The translations under genes and the position numbers were made by a program. Under the pieces are notes generated by a model, which was given only the letters and a program-made list of their open reading frames with translations, did not search any database and was not told the DNA's origin. Below are positions 13,101 through 28,000 of a DNA stretch of 64,000 nucleotides, piece after piece. The stretch is from assembly GCA_949126835.1 (NCBI GenBank), contig OX421500.1:25305231-25369230 (forward strand), written 5' to 3'. The stretch comes from Anisus vortex. Lineage: Eukaryota; Mollusca; Gastropoda; Planorbidae. Positions within the stretch are counted from its first letter, which is position 1, and each line of letters begins with the position of its first letter.

Positions 13101-16100
13101 TATAGTACGGTAAGAAGACAAGGCCAACTTTACAATACATGTTTATACTCAAGTACTATAGTACGGTAAGAAGACAAGGCCAACTTTACAATACATGTTT
13201 ATACTCAAGTACTATAGTACAGTAACAAGACAAGGCCAACTATACAATACATGTTTATACTCAAGTACTATAGTACAGTAACAAAACAAGGCCAACTACA
13301 CAATACATGTTTATACTCAAGTACTATAGTACGGTAAGAAGACAAGGCCAACTATAAAATATATGTGCCTATTTTCATACTCCACTGTATGCTGCTGGTC
13401 TCGTCCTTTATACTTTATTCCCATTGTTTCTAATTATATTCCTCTCGTAGGAATTAGTTCAGATGAAGACACAGATGCAAGGACGACATATCTATGGCCT
13501 TTTTTTGCGGAACCCACACACTTGCATATATACTTACACAAAAAAGTGTATTGGAGCGTGTTCCTTTGAACCTGTGGCGCCTTCTATATGAAACAACTGC
13601 CACAGACACTGAGGGATTCTGAGATTTAAAAAATAGGGCCTTGAAAGAGAGTTTTATGGCCTATCTTTTTAAATAGTGCTAGTGTGCTTTACCTACCTGT
13701 ACAACTGGACAAGGCCAACTATACAATACATGTTTATACTCAAGTACTATAGTACAGTAACAAAACAAGGCCAACTACACAATACATGTTTATACTCAAG
13801 TACTATAGTAAGGTAAGAAGACAAGGCCAACTATACAATACATGTTTATAATCAAGTACTATAGTACAGTAACAAAACAAGGCCAACTACACAATACATG
13901 TTTATACTCAAGTACTATAGTAAGGTAAGAAGACAAGGCCAACTATACAATACATGTTTATAATCAAGTACTATAGTACAGTAACAAAACAAGGCCAACT
14001 ACACAATACATGTTTATACTCAAGTACTATAGTAAGGTAAGAAGACAAGGCCAACTATACAATAAATGTTTATACTCGAGTACTAAGGTACAGTAAGAAG
14101 ACAAGGCCAACTATACAATACATGTTTATACTCAAGTACTATGGTACGGTAAGAAGACAAGGCCAACTATACAATACATGTTTATAATCAAGTACTATAG
14201 TACAGTAACAAAACAAGGCCAACTACACAATACATGTTTATACTCAATTACTATAGTACGGTAAGACGTCAAGGCCAACTATACAATAAATGTTTATACT
14301 CGAGTACTAAGGTACAGTAAGAAGACAAGGCCAACTATACAATACATGTTTATACTCAAGTACTATGGTACGGTAAGAAGACAAGGCCAACTATACAATA
14401 CATGTTTATACTCAAGTACTATAGTACGGTAAGAAGACAGGGCCAACTATACAATACATGTTTGCACTTCCCTGAAGCCCTATACAGTTAAAGTTGAAGA
14501 TGTTTCTGAGACAGTACAAGAGGAGTTCATTTAACTTTTTAATAGCGATGCAGAATGACTGATGTCTATACAATTCTTAATTCTGGATAAAAGTGTTTTC
14601 TGTCCTATCCTATTCTTGTCGACAAATTCACCTACCTTGGCAGCACACTATAACGCACTGCCAATATAGATGACAAGGTCTTCAATAGAATAACAAAAGC
14701 GAGCATCACCCGTGGGCGCCTTCGGAAAAACTTTGGTACAGAAATGAACTCCGTACAGACACCAAACTAAAAGTAAACAGTGCTACTATACTGTCAACGT
14801 TTCTGTTTGTGAGCGAAACATGGACACTTGATAGTTGGCATGCAAAACAACTTAATAATTTTCATGTCAGCTGTCTCCCCAAATTACTAAAAATACGGTG
14901 GCGAGATACAAAGAAAAATGCAATTTCGTCCGACTGAACAAATACGTTCAAAGAAGAAAAGACCAGCAAACCTGTCAAAATCCCACATCAACATCATTTG
15001 TGTGTAATACCTGCCAAAACACTTTCAGAAAATATATAGGACTAATAGGTCAACAAAAAAACCATGTATTGAGATACGTGGTCATCCTCGGAATTGAGGG
15101 ACGAACAATATAATAAGTAATATTGATAATATATACAGAAGTAAACTTGTCTTTCTTTGCGTATTTGCAAAGACTGCCCCGCAAACTTATGATCAGGTGA
15201 GAAAGAAGCAGCCTCAATCTTCGCACTGATGTTCGTGTTGTAATAAGGATAAATAATAAATATTTCACAATATATAATTACGGTAGATATATTTTTGTGA
15301 TTAAACACAATGCTTTAATTTTTAACAATGAAAATGCATCATACATATAAGATTTTTACATTACAAGTCCTAACAGCAAATTACAATTATACGGTAGAGA
15401 AAATAATTTGATTGTTTGAGGTCGCCACAACATTAGGATCTGTACTAAGGGGTCGCAGCTTTAGGAAGGTTGAGAACTACTGCTCTAGATAGATCCAATT
15501 CTGGTTAAAAAAAATGAGTTACATATAAATGCACATAATAACACTTCTACCAATTGTTGTAGTTATTTTATGTTCATAAATTATGTGTGATGACAGCAGA
15601 CAAAACTTGAACACATAGGGCCTACTCATGCCATTATTGTTACTGTTAATACAATTGCTTGTGAATATTTTCTGTAGGATCATACTTTTTATTTAATTTT
15701 TTTAATGAACCATCACTGAATGTTGTTTTTTGTGAGTACAATCCAAGCAAACCATTACTAAGCAGTGTCATAATAAGTCATTATATGACCATTGAAAACT
15801 ATATACTTACACATTGACGACTTTTAGTAACACACAATTTTAATCAAGCTTTTAAAAGTAGACTAAAACCATAATTTTTATTACGTTATTTAAATTAAAT
15901 ATTAAAGGTGATAATTGTTTTACTTTTTTACAACTGCTCATGTCCTCTTGCATAGGCCTATGAATAAATTTACAATTTACAAACGTTAAGAATATTTAGG
16001 CCTATTTATATCATGATTTTAAAAGAACTTGCTACTATTTGAGAACAGAAATGAAGACAAAAGATTAGCGGCTTTTTCAATCAATAACTACATATAGCCT

Positions 16101-18971
16101 ATCTAGATTCTAAATTAATTTTGCAAACTAATAATTGTATGTTTTTTTTAGTCTAGTGTAATGGTTTATATTTTGTATCATCAACATTAAAATCATTACT
16201 ACAAAAAAATAATTATATAAAAGAAACTAATTTTGTTTTACTTTTATTGAAAATGTCAAATGTTTACTGCTGTAGATCCCAAGGAATGTACAAACAAAAG
16301 TTGTTCTCATTATTGTGGTGTAACGTCAACATTACAAGAAACGTGTTACTGTCCTAAAGGAATGGTGTTAAACTCAACAGACGATACACAATGTATTGGT
16401 AAGATGTGACTAGTCAAGTGCAACTATGCACAGCATACTTTTAAACTACTCTTATATAAATCACCTTTTTGTGTGCAGCCATGTGTATCGATATGAGTAG
16501 GTTTAGTATTAGGGTTGATTGTTTATTGATTTGTTTTAGTAAAATGGTGTGATTGTTTGTGGTAAATGTAGAATGTAGAGAAAGATCTAAATAATTTGCT
16601 CCACAACTCAATGTATATCAATGTATATCATCTCTTTCTTGTGTTATAATTATCTGTTTTTTTATTGCTATTTTTCTCTCTATATATTTCTATCATATCA
16701 TATAAATCATATCTCCACCCTTTCTCTCTCTCTCTCTGTCTTTCTCTATCTCTTTCTTCACGTAGCCAACTGTTAATGACCAAAGCATTAACACATTAAT
16801 CAAACTAAGGCCTAGAGTGTTGGAATTTTCATCAATTGTGGTTAACAATGAATATTGGTAATTCAATAAATGAACCCATAGTCACATGCACATTTATAAT
16901 ATAATAGTGATAATTTTGTATGTTGAATGCTTCCAAAGTTTCTTGTAAAAATTAATCAGCTTTTGAAAAACTAATACTTTTTTTTAGAGTGTTCTAATTG
17001 GTACTATGGTGATAACTGTGCCTACTACAGCCAATGCCACACATCTAATACTGAGTCTTATGATAAGGCCAATGGATTGTGCCATTGCTATCTGAACTGG
17101 ACATCTACTTACTGTACTGAAGATTTCAATGAATGCTCATTTGAAAAACAGCCATGTGTCCTAGAGAAAGACCATGCAAGCTGTTTCAACACTTATGGAT
17201 CTTTTGAATGTAGATGTTTTCCTGGTTATGAACCGGTAAATGAGACAACATGTGATGGTAAGTTTGAGATGATGTGTGAGTGTGATAGTGAGTTTGAGAT
17301 GTGTGATGAGGTGTTTGAGACAATGTGGGATGATACGTTTGAGACAATGTGTGATGGTAGAGTTGAGACAACATGTGTTGGTAAGTTTGAGACAATGTGT
17401 AATGTGATGGTCAGTTTCAACACTTATAGATCTTTTGAATGTAGATGTTTTCTCGGTTATAAACCATTGAATGAAACAATGTGTGATGGTAAGTTTGCGA
17501 CTATGTGTGATGGTAAATGGTATTACGACACGCCGTCCTTCATAAAAAATCTCAAGATGAGTTATCAATTCTTATTACAAAGGCGATATATCAGTGGTCA
17601 TCTATGCACTGTCATATATGCCGCAATATATAATTTTAGTATTGCACTGGTCAAGTCGCTTTGATAAACTTTTCAAGTATTAATTCAATAAAAATGTTAA
17701 ATGACAAGCCAGCTTTTGTTATCTTTTTGTAGATGATTATTAAGTAGTAGATTACTGTATTATAATGAGTACCGAATTGTAGACTGTATTATTTATTTGG
17801 CTAGAGCCCCCTTTCAGTTAATGAAATATGTATTTATTACGTTGTCTTGTAGTTATAATTACCGCTTCAATTGGTAGTATCATTATTAGCTCATTTTGAT
17901 ATTAGTTTAGTGTTGTCTAAGTTGGTCCAAATTCAAATTATCCCCTGGCAATCTTTATAACATTGATTAAAGTTTATTTGATTTATTCAGGTGTATACTT
18001 ATGTTGGCTCAAATACACATCAAGTATCGTGTTGTTATTGTGTAGTGTTGGCAATTACTATTGTAGTATAAATAAAACACACACAATACTGAAACGTGAA
18101 GAACTGATATAAATCGAGTTTTGTAAACAAACGAATTATTGGTTTAATCACAGAATCATAACTTAAATCACAGATAGAAGATATTTACACAAGTGGTCAA
18201 GAATAGCACATTATCCATAGAATAGATAGATAAGAGATATATTCAATATTCAATAGGCTATAAATAGCATTGAAACTACTGGTAAAACAATATTGAAATC
18301 TTTGTAGTATAAATCCGTAAGAATTATATCTCAGAGCATACGTCTTTACTTGTCGAGAGATGCCAAAGAACTGATGTAATCTTTACTGATTCGTATGGGT
18401 CTATGATATGGGTCGATACGTTTATGATTTTAAGTTTCTTGGCACTGTCTTATCCAATGAACTAACATGGGATATTAACTGCACTGATATCCTTAAGAAA
18501 GCAAGGCAGAGAATGTAGTTTCTTAGAAAGCTGAAGTCCTGTGGGGTCAATAAAGTGATAATGACTAATTTCTATAGGGCTATTATTGAAAGCATACTGA
18601 CAAGATCTATTGAAGTTTGGTTCGACAGGCTACCTGTAGTTAATTTACACAAGCTAGAATCAGTGGTCAAAAATGCAGAAAAAATTATTGGCACTAACCT
18701 TAAGTCGTTAGAGACATTATACCAAGAGCGCTTAACAGGTAAAATGACTAACATTATGAAGGATAAATCCCACCCCTCGAGACACTATTTTGAATTTCTT
18801 CCACATGGCCGTCGCCTTCGAGCATTTAGAGGTAGCAGCAGATTTGTTAACAGCTGTTATCCGCAAGCAGTTAAACTGTTCAATAATACAAGACAGAAGC
18901 GTCTTATAAGATCATAATTGTAATAATTTTCCTTATATTCTGCATATTATCATAATGTACATTGATATCAT

Positions 18972-19005
<34 letters not shown>

Positions 19006-22000
19006 CATTAATTTTCATTGTTGTGTCTTACTATTATTGTAATGTAATTTTCTTTTTTGTAGATGTCACATTCAACATCACATATTTTAGATGTAAAACG
19101 CATTGACTGAATAAAATTGAATTGAATTGAATTGAATACCATAACCGAATACAAGAAAATATATTGTATCATGGCTGATGTAAACAGATAATATATAATA
19201 AAATTCTAGCGTGCGATGGAATATTCGAGTATGACCATCAACAACGTTGAAATCGTCCATGTTGTCCGGTAACGTAGTAAGAAAACCCACATCCTTGGCT
19301 GTTGAAACTATTTCTATCATTACTACTCCAACTATTAGGAACGATTAGTATTGATTTAAATATGGTAGAATCATAGACTATAATATACATGGACCGCTTG
19401 CTTTAGTATTTTTGCTATATGATGACTCTTAACACTGATTTTCTGAATTACCGATTCTAAATAAAGTAGTTGCTATAAAGTAGTTTCCATACTAGTTCCA
19501 TTTTATTTAATCGCTATGATTTTCTGAAGTAAAATTCAAATCGAAAGTTGTATACAGCGGAAACATTTATAGATCAGTGTTGTATGCGCACGGAAAAAGA
19601 ATATAAGCTCTAAAAATAGAGCAAGCGGTCCATCTTATTATAGTCAATGATAATAGGAACAATAGTAGAACAAGTATTCATTTAATAAAACGGAACTAAT
19701 GTATTTATTTAGAATCGGGAATTACAAAACGAGAAGATAAGAGCATAAAAAACTAACTAAAGGAAGCGGTCCATGTATATTATAGTCTATGGTACAATGT
19801 ATAAAATTACGTTTCGTAACAATGGTTAATTTGGGGCAGTGTGTGATGGTAAGTTCCAACACTTATGGATGTTTGGACTGTAGATCTTTTCCTGGTTATG
19901 AACCATTGAATGAAACATTGTGTGATGGTAAGTTTGAGACAATGTGTGATTGTAAGTGTGAAACAACTTATGATGGTAAGTTTGACATTATGTGTGATGG
20001 TAAGTTTGAGATTATGTGTGATGGTAAGTTTGAGACAATGTGTGATTGTAAGTGTGAAACAGCTTATGATGGTAAGTTTGAGATTATGTGTGATGGTAAG
20101 TTTTGAGATTATGTGTGATGGTATGTTTGAGACAATGTATGATGGTAAGTTTTAGACATTGTAAGGTTTGAAACAACGTTTTAGTCCTATTTAATTTTTT
20201 TTTAAACATTAGATATATTTTTTTTTGCAGTCTTAAAAAAATCTTTTATATAGACCTAACATTAATATACTTGCTTTAAAATTAAATTTTAAAAAATCGC
20301 TAAATAGCATTTATCAAAATTGTATTAAAAATGATGAAAAATTAAATTATTAAGTCTAATATTCCTAGTATTTGTTTTCCAGAATGTGGTAAAGTTCTCA
20401 CAGAAACCTCCGGGACAATCATTTCAGGAAGTCATTTAGAACATTTAAATTCTACAATTTATGAAGAATGTCGATGGACTATACAAGCTCCAGTTGGTCA
20501 GGTTATCACATTGAAGTACATATTCAATTATTTTTATTAATTTCTCTTTATTAAAGAATATAATCAATTTATGTGCAGGATAACCTTTTAGCAATTTTAA
20601 TTCTTTTTTTTTTTGGTGTCTGCCATTTTCCAGTCCACTGGCTAAATCATTTTATTTAACAATATCTGCAGACTGTAGGCTTAATTATTTTAATTAGACA
20701 AGAAGCTAGGGTTTTCCTTTAATTTATTTTTTGCTTCTCTATATATGTAAATACATTTAATTTAAGACTATTTTTATAAATTCTTGGTTTATTTTTCCTT
20801 GTTTTTTTTTTTGTTGATGGTTTTATTTGTTTTGTTTTTGTTTCTCTGTTTCCAAGAGAAGCCTTTAGCTACAGTCTTTAAATTTTAAAACGATACTTAC
20901 AAATGCATCATCATATAAAAAGACTACCTTTAAACATTTATTTTCATGTTTGTAAAAGTTTTACAATTTAACATATGCAAGTAATGTGAAGTTTACTAAT
21001 AATTATTTTATTATTCTCAACAGGTTTTTAAGTATTGATCTGTATTATTGGTGTTATTATGGCATGATTAACATCTATGATGGAAATGATACAAACAACA
21101 CATTAATATGGAATAGACAGTACATCTATAATTGGAATGATGTAATAGTTAGGACTAAAGGAAATGAAATGTTAATTATACGATATCCAGCCAGCTGTTA
21201 TTATGGTTATTATGGTTATGCATCAAGAGGATTCACTGCATCCTATTGGACTCATGGCAAGTTGGCTTTTAGTGTGTGTTTGTGTATATATATATTTTAT
21301 ATGTTTGATATGATGATATTATCTTAGTTTTAGTTACAAAGGTAGATAATTTAAACAGTTGCAAATCGTAAAAAGTTTTAAAATCATTTGTAAAATGATT
21401 AAAAGAACTCAAGAAACACATGTGAAATGATTAAAAGAACTTTAGATACACTTGTGAAATGATTGAAAGAACTCTAGATACACTTGTGAAATGATTGAAA
21501 GAACTCTAGATACAATTGTGAAATGATTGAAAGAACTCTAGATACACTTGTGAAATGATTGAAAGAACTCTAGATACACTTGTGAAATGATTAAAAGAAC
21601 TTTAGATACACTTGTGAAATGATAGAAAGAACTCTAGATACAATTGTGAAATGATTAAAAGAGCTCTAGATACACTTGTGAAATGATTGAAAGAACTTTA
21701 GATACACTTGTGAAATGATTGAAAGAACTTTAGATACACTTGTGAAATGATTGAAAGAACTCTAGATACACTTGTGAAATGATTGAAAGAACTTTAGATA
21801 CACTTGTGAAATGATTGAAAGAACTCTAGATACACTTGTGAAATGATTAAAAGAACTTTAGATACACTTGTGAAATGATTGAAAGAACTCTAGATACAAT
21901 TGTGAAATGATTGAAAAAACTCTAGATACAATTGTGAAATGATTGAAAGAACTCTAGATACACTTGTGAAATGATTAAAAGAACTTTAGATACACTTGTG

Positions 22001-25000
22001 AAATGATTGAAAGAACTCTAGATACACTTGTGAAATGATTGAAAGAACTCTAGATACACTTGTGAAATGATTGAAATAACTCTAGATACACTTGTGAAAT
22101 GATTGAAAGAACTCTAGATACACTTGTGAAATGATTAAAAGAACTTTAGATACACTTGTGAAATGATTGAAAGAACTCTAGATACACTTGTGAAATGATT
22201 GAAAGAACTCTAGATACAATTGTGAATTGATTGAAAGAACTCTAGATACACTTGTGAAATGATTGAAAGAACTCTAGATACACAAGTGAAATGATTGAAA
22301 GAACTCTAGATACAATTGTAAAATGATTGAAAGAACTCTAGATACAATTGTGAAATGATTGAAAGAACTCTAGATACAATTGTAAAATGATTTAAAGAAC
22401 TCTAGATACACTTGTGAAATGATTGAAAGAACTCTAGATACAATTGTAAAATGATTGAAAGAACTCTAGATACAATTGTGAAATGATTGAAAGAACTCTA
22501 GATACACTTGTGAAATGATTGAAAGAACTCTAGATACACTTGTGAAATGATTGAAAGAACTCTAGATACAATTGTGAAATGATTGAAAGAACTCTAGATA
22601 CACTTGTGAAATGATTGAAAGACTTCTAGATACACTTGTGAAATGATTGAAAGAACTCTAGATACACTTGTGAAATGATTGAAAGAACTCTAGATACAAT
22701 TGTGAAATGATTGAAAGAACTCTAGATACACTTGTGAAATGATTGAAAGAACTCTAGATACACAAGTGAAATGATTGAAAGAACTCTAGATACAATTGTA
22801 AAATGATTGAAAGAACTCTAGATACAATTGTGAAATGATTGAAAGAACTCTAGATACAATTGTAAAATGATTTAAAGAACTCTAGATACACTTGTCAAAT
22901 GATTGAAAGAACTCTAGATACAATTGTAAAATGATTGAAAGAACTCTAGATACACTTGTAAAATGATTGAAAGAACTCTAGATACACTTGTGAAATGATT
23001 GAAAGAACTCTAGATACACTTGTGAAATGATTGAAAGAACTCTAGATACACTTGTGGAATGATTGAAAGAACTCTAGATACACTTGTTAAATGATTGAAA
23101 GAACTCTAGATACACTTGTGAAATGATTGAAAGAACTCTAGATATACTTGTGAAATGATTGAAAGAACTCTAGATACACTTGTGAAATGATTGAAAGAAC
23201 TCTAGATACACTTGTTAAATGATTGAAAGAACTCTAGATACACTTGTGAAATGATTGAAAGAACTCTAGATACACTTGTGAAATGATTGAAAGAACTCTA
23301 GATACACTTGTGAAATGATTAAAAGAACTCTAGATACACTTGTGAAATGATTGAAAGAACTTTAGATACACTTGTGAAATGATTGAAAGAACTCTAGATA
23401 CACTTGTGAAATGATTGAAAGAACTCTAGATACACTTGTGAAATGATTGAAAGAACTCTAGATACACTTGTTAAATGATTGAAAGAACTTTAGATACACT
23501 TGTGAAATGATTGAAAGAACTCTAGATACACTTGTGAAATGATTGAAAGAACTCTAGATACACTTGTGAAATGATTGAAAGAACTCTAGATACACTTGTG
23601 AAATGATTGAAAGAACTCTAGATACAATTGTGAAATGATTGAAACAACTCTAGATACACTTGTGAAATGATTGAAAGAACTCTAGATACACTTGTGAAAT
23701 GATTGAAAGAACACTAGATAGAATTGTGAAATGATTGAAAGAACTCTAGATACACTTGTGAAATGATTAAAAGAACTCTAGATACACCTGTGAAATGATT
23801 GAAAGAACTCTAGATACAATTGTGAAATGATTGAAAGAACTCTAGATACAATTGTAAAATGATTGAAAGAACTCTAGATACACTTGTGAAATGATTGAAA
23901 GAACTCTAGATACAATTGTAAAATGATTGAAAGAACTCTAGATACAATTGTGAAATGATTGAAATAACTCTAGATACAATTGTAAAATGATTGAAAGAAC
24001 TCTAGATACACTTGTGAAATGATTGAAAGAACTCTAGATACAATTGTGATATGGTATCGACTAAATATTACCTATTATAAATTACAGAATGTCCACCTAA
24101 TATGTATGACTATAACTGCTCCACACCATGTACCTGTAATGTCAGTAATACCAATGGTTACTGCAACAGTATAACTGGATCCTGCTCCTGTAAATCTGGA
24201 TGGACGGGTCAAGATTGTTCAGTTGATATAGATGAGTGTTATGGAAACTATTTCCTGTGTCCTGATTACTCTCGGTGCCACAATCTGCCTGGAACTTATG
24301 AGTGTAGATGCAAACCTGGACTTGTCATGAATTCAAGCAATATCTGTTCAAGTAAGATTTAACTGATTTTGTATGTTTCAGATGCTCCTTCAATACTGAT
24401 TCTTTAATGTCTCGTTAAAAAACAACAAAGATCTCTCTGGCTCTTTAGTCCAGGGTGTAATGTGAAAGGGTTGCCATGTACATGTCGATAGGGCATGCTT
24501 CATTCAGTAAATTTCATACAGGTACATATTGTACTATACTTTTTACCCAATTGTCTGGCTTGTTGAGAGTGGTATTGTTACACCTACTTCTTCCTCCCCA
24601 CTGAGTTTTGGTGGCTCTCACCCATGCAATGATCTTTAGATGCAGCATGGGACGTGCTGCATTGTTTTGCCCACCAGTGTACTCTTAAAGGGAGCATATT
24701 GGTGGTTTACTATATTTACCTACTTTGATGCTCATGGGTACAGAAGTTCCTTCTATAGGGCGTTTGCAATCACGTGACAAAAAGCACGTGATTTTTGTTT
24801 ACTTTGTGTAGTGGTGTACAAGTACAATGGCCGCTCTATTAATAAAGTTTCATATAGGCTCGAGCTTTTTTAAAATGATGTTTTGTGTTTTAAGTCTTAT
24901 TAAGATTTAAGCTGTATTATGTCTGTTAAATAAAATAGGCTATTTTATTATTATCATAGACATAGATCATAGACGATGTGAGCCTATTAGTGACTTGACT

Positions 25001-28000
25001 AGATAGCCTATTCACCAGCACTATCACTTGGCATCGTAGCTGCCCTACTTAGTTATAAGCCTAGCCTACGAAACATTAACAGTGTAGGCCTATAAAGTGA
25101 AATTGAAAGTGTAAATAGGTCTAGCCGGCCCTAGCCTAATCACATTAATCAATAAATCTACAGTACTTTTAGTTACCTCCTTATTTTTGAGTAGGATAGC
25201 CAATATTCATATGTGAATTTAGCATTATAAGAAACTTCACCATATGCCATATTTGTTCCTCTATTTACAAATGACGTCACTAAAAAACTTAAGCTCCGCC
25301 CATTGCAAACGCTCTATACAGAAGATTGTTGCGTCCTATATTAATTTTATCCATGGTTTGAGTCTGTCTTTGATTAGGGCTTCGTTTCATTTTTTTAAGT
25401 TTTGTATTGTTACAAAGACAATTTCAGATTAATTTTATTCATTGGGCAAGAGAAGCAGGGTTCACATCTTTCTGTGGCCGTGACATACAAGGGGCTCTGT
25501 GGTCAGCATAATGCCCGTGCCTAACAGCCTTACTCATCCCCAACTACTCCCAGGTATCCATCAAAGCTCGGTAGACAAAGAGATATCCTCCAGACGTGGA
25601 AACTAATCCAAGCCTTCACCAAGGTTTGAAACTCCTACCTTTGAGATACTAGTCAATCATGCTGCCTCTAGACCACTGTTCCCCCACATTACATAGAAGA
25701 AATACTTTTGACAAGATGATTTCTGAAATATAAAAATAAAAAACAAAATTATTTCTTTGATCACTAGCAAATACTTTTATTTATTAACCTACACAGTTTC
25801 AGCTAATCATAAACTAAACTTATATATTAAATCCACAACTTTCAGATGATGATAACTCAACTGAATGTACATCAAGAAATTGTTCTCATATTTGTGTGAA
25901 TTATAAGCCAGAGAACGAGAGCTCACTAATAGAAGCATGTTATTGTCCCATTGGCCAGGAACTGGAAGGTGACAATTGTGTTGGTAAGATTCAACTTGAC
26001 AAATTTTGTAGAACACTTCATTAATTCCTTTCATGGGGTTAAATAACAAATGCATTTTAATAGTTGTTTTTTTTTTAAATTAATTTTTTAAATCTTTAAT
26101 AATTAACTTGTAACAATATATTACAATATCTCCTTTTCTTTTCAACTTTTTGCTTTGCTTTACTAATTTAGAACTATTAAATATAGTGACTTAATGATTA
26201 TGAGTGCTTGAAGTATAGGGTTTTATTATTGATGTACCAAGTGCTGTCTCATCTATAGTACTTCTGTATAGGCCTAATTCTGGTGCGACCGAGTGTCAAA
26301 CGAAACAGCTGGACTTCTGAGAGGAGACTGCAGAGGAGGTAGCACTCATCGACATTGAACGTCATTTGCCTTTTCGATTCCTAGGTCTCCAACTTACTGA
26401 GCTCGTCCTGTAGAAGGATAGCATCATTTGGGTTCGGATAGTATCGTCTGCAAAGAATCGTATCTTGGTGTGGATCCCGTCTTCCAAGTCATTGATGGAG
26501 ATGAAGAACAGTATGGGCCAAAGAACTTTTGGAACTTAAGGGACATGACTGGCCCAATGCAGGAACTCTCACCTTCTACGATGACCCGTTGAGTGCTGCC
26601 GAAGAGGAAGTTTTCATCCCATCTCTAGCTGTGACCTCTTATGCCGTAGTAATTCAGCTTGAAGAGGAGACACTGGTGATGAATCTTATAGAGGCCATAA
26701 AAATCCAGTAGGATGGTATTGGTTTGGCCAGGCTTGTCAATTACGATGCCAGATCGTCAACTGTGAGGATGAGCTGGGACTCACAAGATCTCTTTTTTTA
26801 TGAATCCATCTGTATCTAGTTTATCTAGATTAATCGGATCTAGACTTTATGGCAATAATTGAATCTCTGCAAAATATAATTATTTATTTTTTAATGAAAT
26901 ATTTTTGTAGTGATAGAAAATGTTTTCACAACCCTCTGAATGCTCTTTTTAAAACATTATGAGAGCTCTCTAGACATGAAATAACACACCATTTAGTCTC
27001 CATTACTGTCTTACCATCAGTTATATTCGATTAAAAAGAAATAGAAAAATAAAATTCAAGTTATGAACTGAGATTGTCAAATATTAATTAGTTCCAGTGT
27101 CCAGTGTGAAATCAAAGGCCTAGAACAGCCTATGAGTCAAAACAGTCGTGCCAAATTGGTCTAGCCTAAAAGTCATGCTTTCTCCTGATATTGACCATCT
27201 GAATATTATTTTTAACATTATTACAACCATCTAGACATGAAATAACAACCATTTATTCACCATTACATGCGTATTACCCAATGTAGGCCAATAAGTAAAA
27301 AATAAAGATATTACGGAAATTGTTATTGTACATTCAGTTCAAAGAATATGATAACGTGAAGCACAAATAGATGAGTTAATACCGAAGTTTTTACAATTAA
27401 GATTTCCATCCTCACTTTATCCTATAATCTTATAATTCATATCAAATTACAAATGACATACAAATTATATTATATTTATATATTTACATTTTGTTTTTTT
27501 TTAGTGCGCTTTACATTTATGCCATGTTATAAAATATAAGCCATCAAAAAACAAAATGATTGAAAATAAACCACCAACAAGATGGCGACATACAAGTAGA
27601 AAACCAAAGCTTAGACCAAGTGAATCACTTTGTGTACCTTGGAAGTGTGGTCAGTGTATCGGGAGGAGCAGACGAGGACATCGAACATCGAGTAAATTTT
27701 CGCGACAAGCCTTTGCCATCCTGAAACAGGTCTGGAGTTCTACATACATCTCTGTCAAAACTAGATTAAGGATCTTTAACACACGCATTAAAAAACGGTC
27801 CTACTTTATGGGTCTGAAACATGGAGAACGACAGAGAAAACTAAAAATATACTCCAGACCTTTGTTAATAGATGCCTAAGAAATATGCTCAAAATAAAAT
27901 GGTTCAACAAGGTAGAAAACTCCAAGCTGTGGGAGAGGTGTGGACAAAGAACAGTAGAACAACAAATCATGGAAAGGAAGTGGAGATGGATTGGACACAC

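Noticed and set aside
13363..13569. 68-codon frame in the 344-bp repeat
   Set aside because: No recognisable domain and not in frame with any exon.
17258..17664. Extension of exon 7 to 17664 as the real exon
   Set aside because: Open, but made of donor repeats and ending in a stop; the donor at 17258 gives a phase 1-1 exon like its paralogue exon 12.
21257..21262. GT at 21261 as the donor of exon 9
   Set aside because: It shifts the frame by one codon position relative to exon 10; only the GC donor at 21257 keeps phase 1.
21391..24050. Possible CRISPR array (many 32-bp repeats)
   Set aside because: Units are head-to-tail with no unique spacers, in a eukaryotic intron; it is a minisatellite.
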